From: Alphaproteobacteria bacterium | GTDB taxonomy: Bacteria > Pseudomonadota > Alphaproteobacteria > Sphingomonadales > Sphingomonadaceae | Direction of reading: 5' to 3' | Assembly (NCBI GenBank): GCA_028293025.1 | Contig: JAQGLF010000191.1 | Span: 1 to 43,722, forward strand | DNA length: 43,722 nucleotides | Part shown: in pieces, positions 10,105 to 19,199 of the stretch | Numbering within the stretch: the stretch's first letter is position 1 | Layout: each line of letters begins with the position of its first letter | Notes under the pieces: model-generated | Seen by the model: only the letters and a program-made list of their open reading frames with translations | Databases searched by the model: none | Told to the model about the DNA's origin: nothing | Position numbers and translations under genes: made by a program

Positions 10105-11513
10105 GGGTGCTGATTCCCGCCCTGATCGGCCGAGGGCCGGCGGGTTATGCGACGTTGGACCGCCATCAACTGATCGGCCTCGATGGCACTCGCCTTGGCG
10201 AGGCATCCGTCACGCCTCCTGTGATCATACATGCTCTCGCGGAGCGGATGTCGACGGCCTTGCGCGACGTTCCGATCCGCACTTTGCTGGCGACCTTTGC
10301 CCGCGCGGCGGATATTTTCGCGGATGGCGAACCGGACGGCCTCACGCCCGAGGCCTTCGTGCGCAACGTGGCCTTGAGCTCAGGCCTGCCGCTCAGCGTC
10401 AGCCGCGATCGTACGCTCGGCTTCTTTCCCGATGCGATGCGGAGGATGGACCGGTTCCTCGATGTCCAGAGTCCGGCTGGGCTCGATCCATTCGATAGCA
10501 ATATGTGTACTATCGCCGGCGTCCCACTCGCGCTCATCCCGCGCGGCGGAAACGTCGGCTTCATCATGCCCGGCAACCACCCAGCCCCGCATTTCATGTG
10601 GCTCGGCGCTCTGGCGATGAAGGTGCCGGTCGTGCTGCGGCCGTCGATGGACGATCTGTTCACGCCCTACCGGCTGGTCCGCTCGCTGCTCGCGGCAGGG
10701 CTCCCCGACGACGTAATAGCCTTCGTGCCCGGTGGCCACGACTTGGTGGACTCCATCGTCCAGGCCTGTTCGAACTCCGTACTGTTCGGCGGTCAGCAGA
10801 TCGCCGACCGCTACGCCTCAAATGATCGCGTCCGCATTCACGGGCCCGGACGATCGAAGGTCGTGGTGCTGGCGAACGCTGATTTCGACAAGAGTGTGGC
10901 GCTCATTCAGCGCGCCGTCTTGGACGATGCCGGGCGGAGCTGCGTCAACGTTAGCGCGGTGATCGTGGAAGGCGATGCGCGGCGTTTGGCAGCGGCCGTC
11001 GCCGCTTCGCTCGATGAGGTCCCCATTGAAGCGCCGTTGTCCGCGCATGCCGTGCTCGGCGCGACCGCTTCTGCGCAGGCCGCCGTGTTCGGCGGGATCA
11101 TCGATCGACATCTCACAGGCGGTGCGCGCGAGCTCACTGCCGGTCGGAACAATCGAACCGTGACGGTCGAGGGGATGACGATCATGCGCCCGACCGTGAT
11201 AGAGCTTGCCAGCTTCGAGCATCCGCTATTCGGGATCGAGTTGCCATTCCCCTTCGTCGTCTTCGCCTCCGCCCCCCCCCAGCATCTGGTCAGGGCTGCA
11301 AGTGGCTCCCTGGCGGTGATTGTAGCAGGCGAGGATTCCGGGTTCACGCGCGAGCTGCTGCTCGACCCAACTATCGACAAAGTGCTGGCGCAGGATGCGG
11401 TCAGCACGCAATTTGACCCTCTGGAGCCTCACGAAGGGTTCCTCTTCGACTTTCTCTATATGAAGAAGACGTTTCGTCTTTGCCGTGCCTGCCCGGCGGG
11501 AGAGCGAAAATAG
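10101..11513 (+). CDS. Aldehyde dehydrogenase-superfamily acyl reductase, LuxC-like
   Basis: Coupled to the upstream ligase by TTGA overlap; IPRGGNVGFIMPGNHPAPHFMWLGALAMKVPVVLRPS, VLFGGQQIADRY, DDAGRSCVNVSAVIVEG catalytic Cys region. Confidence 0.75.
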   Translation: MRVLIPALIGRGPAGYATLDRHQLIGLDGTRLGEASVTPPVIIHALAERMSTALRDVPIRTLLATFARAADIFADGEPDGLTPEAFVRNVALSSGLPLSVSRDRTLGFFPDAMRRMDRFLDVQSPAGLDPFDSNMCTIAGVPLALIPRGGNVGFIMPGNHPAPHFMWLGALAMKVPVVLRPSMDDLFTPYRLVRSLLAAGLPDDVIAFVPGGHDLVDSIVQACSNSVLFGGQQIADRYASNDRVRIHGPGRSKVVVLANADFDKSVALIQRAVLDDAGRSCVNVSAVIVEGDARRLAAAVAASLDEVPIEAPLSAHAVLGATASAQAAVFGGIIDRHLTGGARELTAGRNNRTVTVEGMTIMRPTVIELASFEHPLFGIELPFPFVVFASAPPQHLVRAASGSLAVIVAGEDSGFTRELLLDPTIDKVLAQDAVSTQFDPLEPHEGFLFDFLYMKKTFRLCRACPAGERK

Positions 11514-11699
11514 TTTTGATAGCACGATTCATGTCCATTGTGTTACGATGAGGGGTGGGTGTATTTAGCTAATTAAGTGGTCCCAACTAGGCGCGTTGTC
11601 TGGTGTCCTGAATTATGGTCGCTGTTAGCGGTACAAGCCTGAGATTAGCTGGAATCTGGACCGGGTGCGGACCGGGCGCTGCCTAAGGAGTAGTTCACG

Positions 11700-12398
11700 A
11701 TGGCTACCATAGACGCAGGATATGACCTTTTTTCCGTGGTCCCGGGGTCGACGTTAATAAATCTAGATTCTATTTTTCCTGGAGCCGGGATAATTCGTTC
11801 GAACGGTGTTCCAATTGACCCGAAAAGACTTGGGAGTTTCAGCACGGGTCTGATCCGCAATGCGGCGCTCGAAAACGGGCAGTCCGGGGCGATTCCGATC
11901 ACCTGGTTCGCCGAACATTCTGTCAGTGCCAAACCGGTCAACCTTGCCCCTTTCGGGCTAGGCAAGGGCAGGGCTGACTATCACACGATCATCAACGCGG
12001 GCGGCGTCTTGCCGAATCTCCCCAATACGGATGGGTTGGTGCGTCCATCCGAAGGCGTAATGGTGATCAGGAGATCACGTGGCGGTGGCGGCAGATTTGA
12101 ATTCGCGGTAAACATAAACCCTCTCATCGTGCTCACCAAGGTGGGCGGACGCGTCTCCAACCTCGAAGACCCCGATATTATCAAAGTTATCGACGGCTCC
12201 GGATTGCTCAACCCCGTCGGCTCCATCGGAGGTCAGTGGGCCGAGGTGCGATATCGGGCGGGCACTCGGACGGCCGAAGCATTCCCGTCTGGCAGCAATT
12301 TCGCGGCGGGGCTCGATCGAAACTCGGCGGAGCCGGTCAAGATTGGGCTGACGTCGGGTGGCGTGGAAGCCGAGCGGGACATCGTGATCTGGGCATAG
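11700..12398 (+). CDS. Uncharacterised 232-aa protein
   Basis: Intact ORF, ATG 11700, Gly-rich middle; no recognised family. Confidence 0.6.
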   Translation: MATIDAGYDLFSVVPGSTLINLDSIFPGAGIIRSNGVPIDPKRLGSFSTGLIRNAALENGQSGAIPITWFAEHSVSAKPVNLAPFGLGKGRADYHTIINAGGVLPNLPNTDGLVRPSEGVMVIRRSRGGGGRFEFAVNINPLIVLTKVGGRVSNLEDPDIIKVIDGSGLLNPVGSIGGQWAEVRYRAGTRTAEAFPSGSNFAAGLDRNSAEPVKIGLTSGGVEAERDIVIWA

Positions 12399-12788
12399 CT
12401 CCCTGATTTCCATAGACTTTTAACCGGAGACCCCGCGGCCCCGACCGAGACCGTCGATCCTCACGGAACTGAAAAGAGAACCTTCGCGTGGCAGAGCAGG
12501 CAAATTGAGCTAGATCTTTTCCCAAGGGGTGGTCGCAGAATACACAACGCTCTTTCCGGTCGTAATTCCGCGGCGGGTTTCGAAAGAATGACCCCATATT
12601 CCTCGAAATTGAGTCTCGTCGTGCGCTGTTAGCCCCGCAACTGGTTACGTTGGTGTAGGTTTCGAAACCCGGTTTTCTGTGGGTCGTTTTGCGCTGGATC
12701 GACAATGCGATAGTTGATCAATATTGGCGTTGACAATGGTCGAAGCACGCGCAAGGATGCTCAACCTGCATGGTCTGGGAGGACGCTC

Positions 12789-13448
12789 ATGGCTGCCGTA
12801 ATGTCTATCAATCTCGACACGTCTACGCCCGGCGTAACGACACGTCGAACTGCGGTTGTCGGCGAGAGCTTCGTCATTCAGGTCATGATCGAGGATGATG
12901 GAACGGGTGTTTCTCCCTTGGTATTCGACACCATTGTCTTTGGCGTATATTTCAATGATCGGTCTCCCGATGTTCTCGGCGTCACCAAGACCCATTTTCC
13001 GCACGCCGGTGAGTTTCTGGAGCGTTTTCCTGGGACGGTCGACGCGTTCAGCCAACGCGGGATCGTCCCGCACATGGAATTGTCCCTCTGGCCGGTCGAG
13101 GATGAGCTTCCCGAGGGCTATCTTAGCCAAGCTGGCCGCGCGGGTTTCAGTAACCCCAAGAATCCGTTCACCCTCTATCCTGGACAAGGGCCGCAAGTCG
13201 TGGCGGCAGGGAAGCTGAACGCCGGCTTCAGGGCGCAGAACGTTGGCGTCAGCCAGATTCTGGCAAGCGCATCCGTCAATTCCGCCGAAATGCTGTTTCG
13301 CCGCAGGCCGATTTTTGCCAAGACCATTCCGAGTACGGTGACCGTCATTCCCGAGCGAGAGGATGGGCCGGTTCAGGATTTCGCCTCCTATTACCGCGAT
13401 GACCCTATGCCTCCGACAAAGAACATAAAGCGAAAAAAGGCGATCTGA
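12789..13448 (+). CDS. Uncharacterised cohesin-like-fold candidate, paralogue of 16912-17499
   Basis: ATG 12789 with gggagga upstream; VVGESFVIQVMIEDDG...LVFDTIVFGVYFNDR...AGRAGFSNPKNPFTLYPGQGPQVVAAGKLNAGFRAQNVGVSQI aligns with the minus-strand paralogue. Confidence 0.65.
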   Translation: MAAVMSINLDTSTPGVTTRRTAVVGESFVIQVMIEDDGTGVSPLVFDTIVFGVYFNDRSPDVLGVTKTHFPHAGEFLERFPGTVDAFSQRGIVPHMELSLWPVEDELPEGYLSQAGRAGFSNPKNPFTLYPGQGPQVVAAGKLNAGFRAQNVGVSQILASASVNSAEMLFRRRPIFAKTIPSTVTVIPEREDGPVQDFASYYRDDPMPPTKNIKRKKAI

Positions 13449-13777
13449 CTACCGAACCGCCGACTTTGTGCAGCGAGGATTGCGCCCAAGGCGACGGGCA
13501 GCCTCCTGATTGATCGTCCCCACTGACCGCGGCCGCAGTCGACGGACCGGGTCAACCCCACGATCCTGCGCCGACAAGCCTGTGCTGTTCGAGACCGTCC
13601 AGTCGCCTGCGAAGCGTGTAGTGGTCGGGCCGGGCGTCAAATAAGGGGCGGGCGCGGTATCGGCCGCGACCTGTCGGAAGCCCCCTTTACCGGGTTGATC
13701 CCGGCGAAGCAGCGTAAAGGCACCGGGGTCGAGCACTTTCGCCAGAGTAAGCAGCCTGCCCTCAACAGAAGACGCGC

Positions 13778-15928
13778 TTGCCTATATTGATCGTGGAGAT
13801 GACCCATAAGTCCGCCAGTAGTCCTGCCTATGCGCTTGGCTCCGCCCCGGTAGGAGATTGGAGCGGCATGCCGGCACTCACGCTTTACGACGTGCTGTCT
13901 TTCGCGGCGGCTCAGCTGTCGTCCAGTCGGCGCCGGATCGCTCGGTACATTTCCGGTTACCGGCCTCCGACCTACGCCCTTGGCCACGAGGTCCCGATCC
14001 AGACCTTCTATGACGGCATTCTCTTCGATCCGCTGAATGCTAGGGCCGGTCTCGAGCCGGTGGCGGGCGTGCCGCCTTACGGGCTGCCGGTGGGGATCGA
14101 GGATTTAGCTTGGCTGCCTAGGCTGCAGCGCGGCCTCTCCTTCGCGGTCGATCCGGCGCGGTCTTTCTTCGGCGACTGCATCAATGTCGTGAACGCACCC
14201 TGGGAAGCTCCGCTCGATCCGATGTTCCCGCCGTTCGGCTGGTCGGCCCGTTCTCTCATCGGGGGTAGCGCGATCACCTGCTCGTCATTGCACGGCACGA
14301 TCGCGGTGACGCTGGCGAAGCCGGCCGACGGGTTCGTCGAGATTGGCTTGGACCACGGTGCGGGGCTGCGCGGAGAGGACGGACGGCTGACCGCGCCTTC
14401 GGGTTATGGGATCCCGGTGCGCAACAATCACGTGTCGGACGCCGTGCCGGCGAGCCACGGCAAGATCGAGCTCGCTACCGGCCGCATCCACGATTTGCAT
14501 TACAACCTCGTCTTCTCCAACTCTGCGATCGACCTGCTCTGCGAGACAAACCTCGGGCTCAGCCCGCCGCCCTTGCTGTTTCCAGGCCTCCCTCACGCCG
14601 GCCATACGATGGCGTGGCTCGCCCTGGACCGCGCCGCCAACCGCCTGATTCTGTGCATCGTCGCCCAGCAATTTCTTCCCTTGGGAGCGGAGGTGGACGA
14701 CGTGCCGCTGCGCATGCCGGCCTCGCAGACGGCCGCGGGCCAGCAGGCGCCGTTCGAGGCCGCCTGCAGCGGCTTGCACCCATTCATTTTTATCGAGGCC
14801 GCAGCCCAGCTTGAAGAGACCGACCGGAATTTGTGGGCGGGCGCGCAAGCACGTCCTCCGGTCAGCTTTCGTCGGGAGGCCGCCCCTCCGGTGCCCGCTG
14901 GCCTCGAGTCGTTCAAGCGATACGAGAATCGCGTCGTATCGCTTACGTGCGATCCGGGGCTGTCCGATTTCGGTGATGATTTCTCCCTGAACAACGAATG
15001 TCTGGGCGGCGGTGCGGTCGCACGCAGTCCCTTGTTCGGCGGCCTTTGCATCCAGTTTGGGTCGACTGTCGCGAACAAGCTTCCGTTCACGATCGCGTTC
15101 GAAAGCCCCTGCGAGGCACTGCGCTCCAAGGTCGCGCGGCTGCTCACGCTGCTGCCGCCCGGGACCCAACCCGGGTTGTTCGGCATGCATGGGCTGCTCG
15201 CTTTTCCGAACCTCACTTACGAACAGCACGAACTCAGCCTCACCACCGATCCCTACAAGGTGTCGGTCGGGGTCATCGACGTGGAGACGGGCGCGTTCGA
15301 TAATGTCATCCTCCGGAAATATCTGTTCCAGAACGTCATGCGCCGCCTTTTGTTGGTCGAGCCGAGAACGCCGACCGACTCCTTTTGCTACGTTTGCGAC
15401 GGGCGCTTCGGATTCGAGGACGCCCATCTGGTCATGCGATTATATGGCGATTTCGTTATTCCCTATCCCGAAGGCTACGGATTTCCGCTGCCCAAGCGTG
15501 GACGGACCGTTGTCGGGCGGGGCTCTCATCTCCAGCCCTTCGTCAACCTGTATGCGGTCGAAGACGCGGCCTTCGCGTCCTGCGACCAGTCCCTGGCCTT
15601 CGAGGGCCGAAAGCATTTGCGCGGTCGATTCGGCGCCGGCACCACCTTGTCCGCCGGCCGCGACCGAGGCCGCCGGGTCGTCCGCCTTGCGCACGGGTCG
15701 TGGTCGGTGGAAGGCCGGCTGCTGGCGATGCGCGCCGCCCGGGTGGGGGCGACGGAGATATTCGAGCTTGAATTCGCCATGCCGGGCCCGGCACGTCGGG
15801 ATCGGGCCGAGCATGCCTATGCCGCACTGCTCCGCCGGGAAGACGTCGATGAGCTGCTGGTCGTCTCCGAGCAAGAAACGTTCGACGTCTGGCTGGAGGG
15901 CGCGCTTCGGGTCGACGCGGACGCCTGA
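13778..15928 (+). CDS. Large uncharacterised protein (716 aa)
   Basis: Single long ORF in a conserved + strand run; start may be a few codons later (ATG 13799). Confidence 0.7.
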   Translation: MPILIVEMTHKSASSPAYALGSAPVGDWSGMPALTLYDVLSFAAAQLSSSRRRIARYISGYRPPTYALGHEVPIQTFYDGILFDPLNARAGLEPVAGVPPYGLPVGIEDLAWLPRLQRGLSFAVDPARSFFGDCINVVNAPWEAPLDPMFPPFGWSARSLIGGSAITCSSLHGTIAVTLAKPADGFVEIGLDHGAGLRGEDGRLTAPSGYGIPVRNNHVSDAVPASHGKIELATGRIHDLHYNLVFSNSAIDLLCETNLGLSPPPLLFPGLPHAGHTMAWLALDRAANRLILCIVAQQFLPLGAEVDDVPLRMPASQTAAGQQAPFEAACSGLHPFIFIEAAAQLEETDRNLWAGAQARPPVSFRREAAPPVPAGLESFKRYENRVVSLTCDPGLSDFGDDFSLNNECLGGGAVARSPLFGGLCIQFGSTVANKLPFTIAFESPCEALRSKVARLLTLLPPGTQPGLFGMHGLLAFPNLTYEQHELSLTTDPYKVSVGVIDVETGAFDNVILRKYLFQNVMRRLLLVEPRTPTDSFCYVCDGRFGFEDAHLVMRLYGDFVIPYPEGYGFPLPKRGRTVVGRGSHLQPFVNLYAVEDAAFASCDQSLAFEGRKHLRGRFGAGTTLSAGRDRGRRVVRLAHGSWSVEGRLLAMRAARVGATEIFELEFAMPGPARRDRAEHAYAALLRREDVDELLVVSEQETFDVWLEGALRVDADA

Positions 15929-15931
15929 CAC

Positions 15932-16915
15932 ATGGACCGCAACTGGCAGGGCAGCGGCATCGCCGGGATTGCGCCCGATGAACTGGGCCGACGGTGCGAG
16001 CTTGCCATCGCACAGGGACTCCAGCTGCGGCAATGGATGGACACGCTCGATGAACGCGTGACGCCATTCGCCCTGGCGGTCGATCGAGGCGCGTACGGTC
16101 ATCGCGCCGAAGGCTTTTTCGGGGAGGTGGAGATCGACGGCCGTCGCCGCTCCCTGATGGGATGCCGGCAGCATCTGTCGGTCGGCGGTGATGCCGTGCC
16201 CCACACCGTCCAGGATCTGCGCGACCTCGCGTTCGCGGACCTGTTTGGGCGTGCATCCTGGGGCCGGGCAGACGGGCGTAGGGGCGGCTTCGGCGTGCGC
16301 GGGCTGATCGCCGCCGGCACGGGCCCCGACCCTGCGCTGCGGATCGTCGACCAAATCCACGACTGGCGCCGTCTCGGGACCAACTCCGCCTGGGCGGCGA
16401 TTTCGCTGGAGCTGCACGACTTCAGGCTGAAATTTGGGCGTCGCGGATTTCGCGTCCGGCAGATCGTCTACGTCGTCCAAGATCCGCGGTTCGTTCGCGA
16501 GACAGCTCGCCCTGACCGCGACGTGCTGCATCGCATCACCTTGGGATATCCGTTCGTGCCGTTCGCACCGCTGCGCAACCTATTCGGCTACGGCCCGGGA
16601 AAATTCGGGGCGGCGCTCAAGCAGTTCAGCTTTTCGCTAACAGTCGATCGTCGGCTCGACGTCGAGATGATCTTCGCGGCCGCGCCGCGATGTGAGAAAA
16701 TGTTGAACCTCGGTGGCTTCGACCCGGTCTATGCGACCTTGAACGCCGTGGAGAAACTCACGTTCGGCGCACTCGATGCGCAGCCGCTCAGAGATCGCCT
16801 CGAGACTGCGATGCTTCTGACGCATTGCGCGGTACACGCCGATTTTGTCGAAGGATTAGTGACGCAACGTATCCTTGGCCGGCAGCAGCATATCGGCCGG
16901 CAATGGCCGCGCTAA
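15932..16915 (+). CDS. Uncharacterised protein (327 aa), coupled to upstream gene
   Basis: Start ATG 15932 is 4 nt after the stop of the upstream ORF; coding-like throughout. Confidence 0.65.
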   Translation: MDRNWQGSGIAGIAPDELGRRCELAIAQGLQLRQWMDTLDERVTPFALAVDRGAYGHRAEGFFGEVEIDGRRRSLMGCRQHLSVGGDAVPHTVQDLRDLAFADLFGRASWGRADGRRGGFGVRGLIAAGTGPDPALRIVDQIHDWRRLGTNSAWAAISLELHDFRLKFGRRGFRVRQIVYVVQDPRFVRETARPDRDVLHRITLGYPFVPFAPLRNLFGYGPGKFGAALKQFSFSLTVDRRLDVEMIFAAAPRCEKMLNLGGFDPVYATLNAVEKLTFGALDAQPLRDRLETAMLLTHCAVHADFVEGLVTQRILGRQQHIGRQWPR

Positions 16916-17499
16916 TGAGGCCGAATTTTCAGGACGCTGGGAGTCGACAAAATCGGCACAGCCTCGAACCCGCGAAAGGCCAAACCCACCGGCAAGATCC
17001 TGGTTGTCCCCGCCGAGTTCGCCCGGAGGCCGGCGGTGGCCTTGCCGGCCGCCACCGAAACCGGCGCATCTCCCCGACGCAGGCGGAAGGGCTGCTTGAA
17101 GTTGGAAAGCCCAGCCCGTCCCGTGCGTCCCAGGTAAGGGCCTGCCGGCTCCGAAGACGCAAATCCAAACAACGAGAGCGGCGAAGCTTGGCGGAGCGAA
17201 GCCGCCGTAATTTCGGTCATCCCCCTGATGTCTCCGGGGCGAAAGAAGTCGCGTGACTGGCCGTATCGCGCCGCTAGTTCTCCGACCACGGGCCGATCGG
17301 TCGGGTCGACTCGAACGATGGCGTCGCCGGTATCGTTGAAAAGGACCTCGATTATCAGCGTGTCAAAAACAACGTCATCGTCCTTTCCCCCGCCATGTTC
17401 TGCGTAGATTACGATCGGAAATATGTCACCGATTGCGCAATCTCGCTTGGTGACGACGCCCTTTTCCTCAAGGTTAAGGTCTACCAACAATTTTATCAT
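16912..17499 (-). CDS. Uncharacterised cohesin-like-fold candidate, paralogue of 12789-13448
   Basis: MIKLLVDLNLEEKGVVTKRDCAIGDIFPIVIYAEHGGGKDDDVVFDTLIIEVLFNDTGD...LGRTGRAGLSNFKQPFRLRRGDAPVSVAAGKATAGLRANSAGTTRI. Confidence 0.65.
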   Translation of the reverse strand: MIKLLVDLNLEEKGVVTKRDCAIGDIFPIVIYAEHGGGKDDDVVFDTLIIEVLFNDTGDAIVRVDPTDRPVVGELAARYGQSRDFFRPGDIRGMTEITAASLRQASPLSLFGFASSEPAGPYLGRTGRAGLSNFKQPFRLRRGDAPVSVAAGKATAGLRANSAGTTRILPVGLAFRGFEAVPILSTPSVLKIRPH

Positions 17500-18037
17500 G
17501 TCCCTTCTCCGATATCTCACTGATGCGATCAAATCTAATTGAATCACAACACGAAAGGATAGATCCGACGGCCGTTAAATCTGCTGCCTAGGTTTGGCGC
17601 CCCTCCGCTCGTGACAATCATACTATTGACGCGGGACGCAGCACAGTCAACCTCTAGGTCTCTTGCAGGAAAGTCATACGCCCCCTCAACTGGGCCGGCG
17701 ATAGGAATGGCGCGTGAAAACAACCATGTCGTTGTAACCGGAATGGATCCGTCTCGGTTTGATCATCCCTCGCAGTGCCCCTACTCTTACCCCGAAGCAT
17801 GAAAAATAGCGCCCAAGCCAATTGGTCAGCATTGCGCGCGAAGCGCTGTCAACAGCATCTCTCGCATCATCCTCCCAGTTGCGTCCACGAACCGGTTATG
17901 ACCCTTGTTCCTGAAGTGTTGATACGCTCGTTAGCAAGCGAACCCGGAATACCGCGCTCGTCAGAGGCACGGTCAGGGCGCCCGGTCTGAATGCTGTGGG
18001 TTGGCATAAATGCCGTTATCGCACTTGGCTTTGCCCT

Positions 18038-18058
18038 CCTCGAGTTTGAAACTCGAGG
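18038..18058. promoter_or_regulatory. 21-nt palindrome CCTCGAGTTTGAAACTCGAGG downstream of the recombinase
   Basis: Perfect 10-bp arms around a single G. Confidence 0.5.
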
Positions 18059-18135
18059 GGACGTCGGCGTCGCGTTGGGGCGTACAAGCGGGAGGTGACG
18101 GGAGCGTCGATCTGCCGGCCTGGCGGTCCCGCAAG

Positions 18136-19044
18136 CTACTTCTTGCTCCCGCCAAGCCGGGACAACAACGCCGCGTTCGCCAACGCGGTCCGCAAACCCA
18201 CATCACCGACGTGCGCGTATATGGCGGTCGTGGCGATATTCTCATGGCCGAGAAGGCGTTGCAGGAATCTGAGATCCACGCCGTCTTCCAAAAGCAAGGT
18301 AGCGCAGGTGTGGCGTAACATGTGCGGGGTCAGGTGGACTTCGATGCCGGCTGCCTTCGCGAAAGAGCGGAGCGACCGCCTAACGGATTGCGTCGACCAA
18401 TCCTGCCCGTTCGGGCTCAGGAGAGATTTCGCATGCTCTCGGCCAGAGAGTTTCGCAAGCAATGTGCGAAGGCGGTCGTCGACCACGAAGACGCGGCGCT
18501 CGCGCCTTCCTTTCCCGCGGACGTGTAAGCCGCCTCCTTCCGCATCGAAGTCCGTAGGACGCAGTTGAACGAGTTCCGCTACACGCAAACCCGTAGAAAT
18601 CAGCAGCAGGACGGCGGCCGCGAAAGATTTTCGGGCCAAAGATAGCTTCCGATCGAGGCAGATCGACCAAGCCGCATCGGCCAATCGGGCTGCATCCGTG
18701 CGGGTCACGCCGCGCGGCAATGATTTCGCTCGTGGAAGCTGCATCTCCAAAGCAGCGAATGGCGACCGGTCCAATGAGCCGGTCCGCACCAATTCTTTGT
18801 AGAAACCACGCAGGCAAGCCATACGCCGCCGCAAAGTTCGCGGTGCCGCGGATCGTTCGGTTGCCAGGTGCCGAGCATAAGCGAGGATCGTATCCTCCCG
18901 TCCGGCGCAAAGCTGCGCTCGCGCGAGGAAGCCGACATAGTCCCGCAAGTCGCTGGTGTAGGCCCGCACAGTATGATCCGACGGATCGCGCATCGTTTTC
19001 ATTCGGCTGACATAGGCAGCCGTCATCGTCTCCGTGAGCAGCAC
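18136..19044 (-). CDS. XerC/D-like tyrosine recombinase/integrase
   Basis: 302 aa; SAM-like N-terminus; STGLRVAELVQLRPTDFD, GKGRRERRV, HMLRHTCATLLLEDGVDLRFLQRLLGHENIATTAIYAHV (R..K..HxxR..H..Y catalytic set). Confidence 0.95.
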   Translation of the reverse strand: MLLTETMTAAYVSRMKTMRDPSDHTVRAYTSDLRDYVGFLARAQLCAGREDTILAYARHLATERSAAPRTLRRRMACLRGFYKELVRTGSLDRSPFAALEMQLPRAKSLPRGVTRTDAARLADAAWSICLDRKLSLARKSFAAAVLLLISTGLRVAELVQLRPTDFDAEGGGLHVRGKGRRERRVFVVDDRLRTLLAKLSGREHAKSLLSPNGQDWSTQSVRRSLRSFAKAAGIEVHLTPHMLRHTCATLLLEDGVDLRFLQRLLGHENIATTAIYAHVGDVGLRTALANAALLSRLGGSKK

Positions 19045-19181
19045 GTAGTTCTCCCCTCAGCCCACGGCAGCCGCGCCCCTTTGCGTACGGCGAAGTCCGT
19101 CCATACCCGATATTGTTTTCCATTTGCTTGCGGCTTTCAGGGTGGCCACCATTGGGGTACGAGAGTGCTCCAGGATAGACG

Positions 19182-19199
19182 GATAACTCAGAATTATGG
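19182..19199. repeat. Left copy of perfect 18-bp inverted repeat GATAACTCAGAATTATGG
   Basis: Exact reverse complement of 25786-25803; contains ATAA-N7-TTAT dyad. Confidence 0.9.

Noticed and set aside
9022-11513. Complete lux (bioluminescence) operon
   Set aside because: No luxA/luxB-like luciferase ORF in the window; only the reductase-type pair is present.
14285-15427. 380-aa minus-strand ORF (also 15440-16531 minus)
   Set aside because: Antisense to the 716/327-aa ORFs; lower plausibility, though those proteins are also orphans so this is a judgement call.
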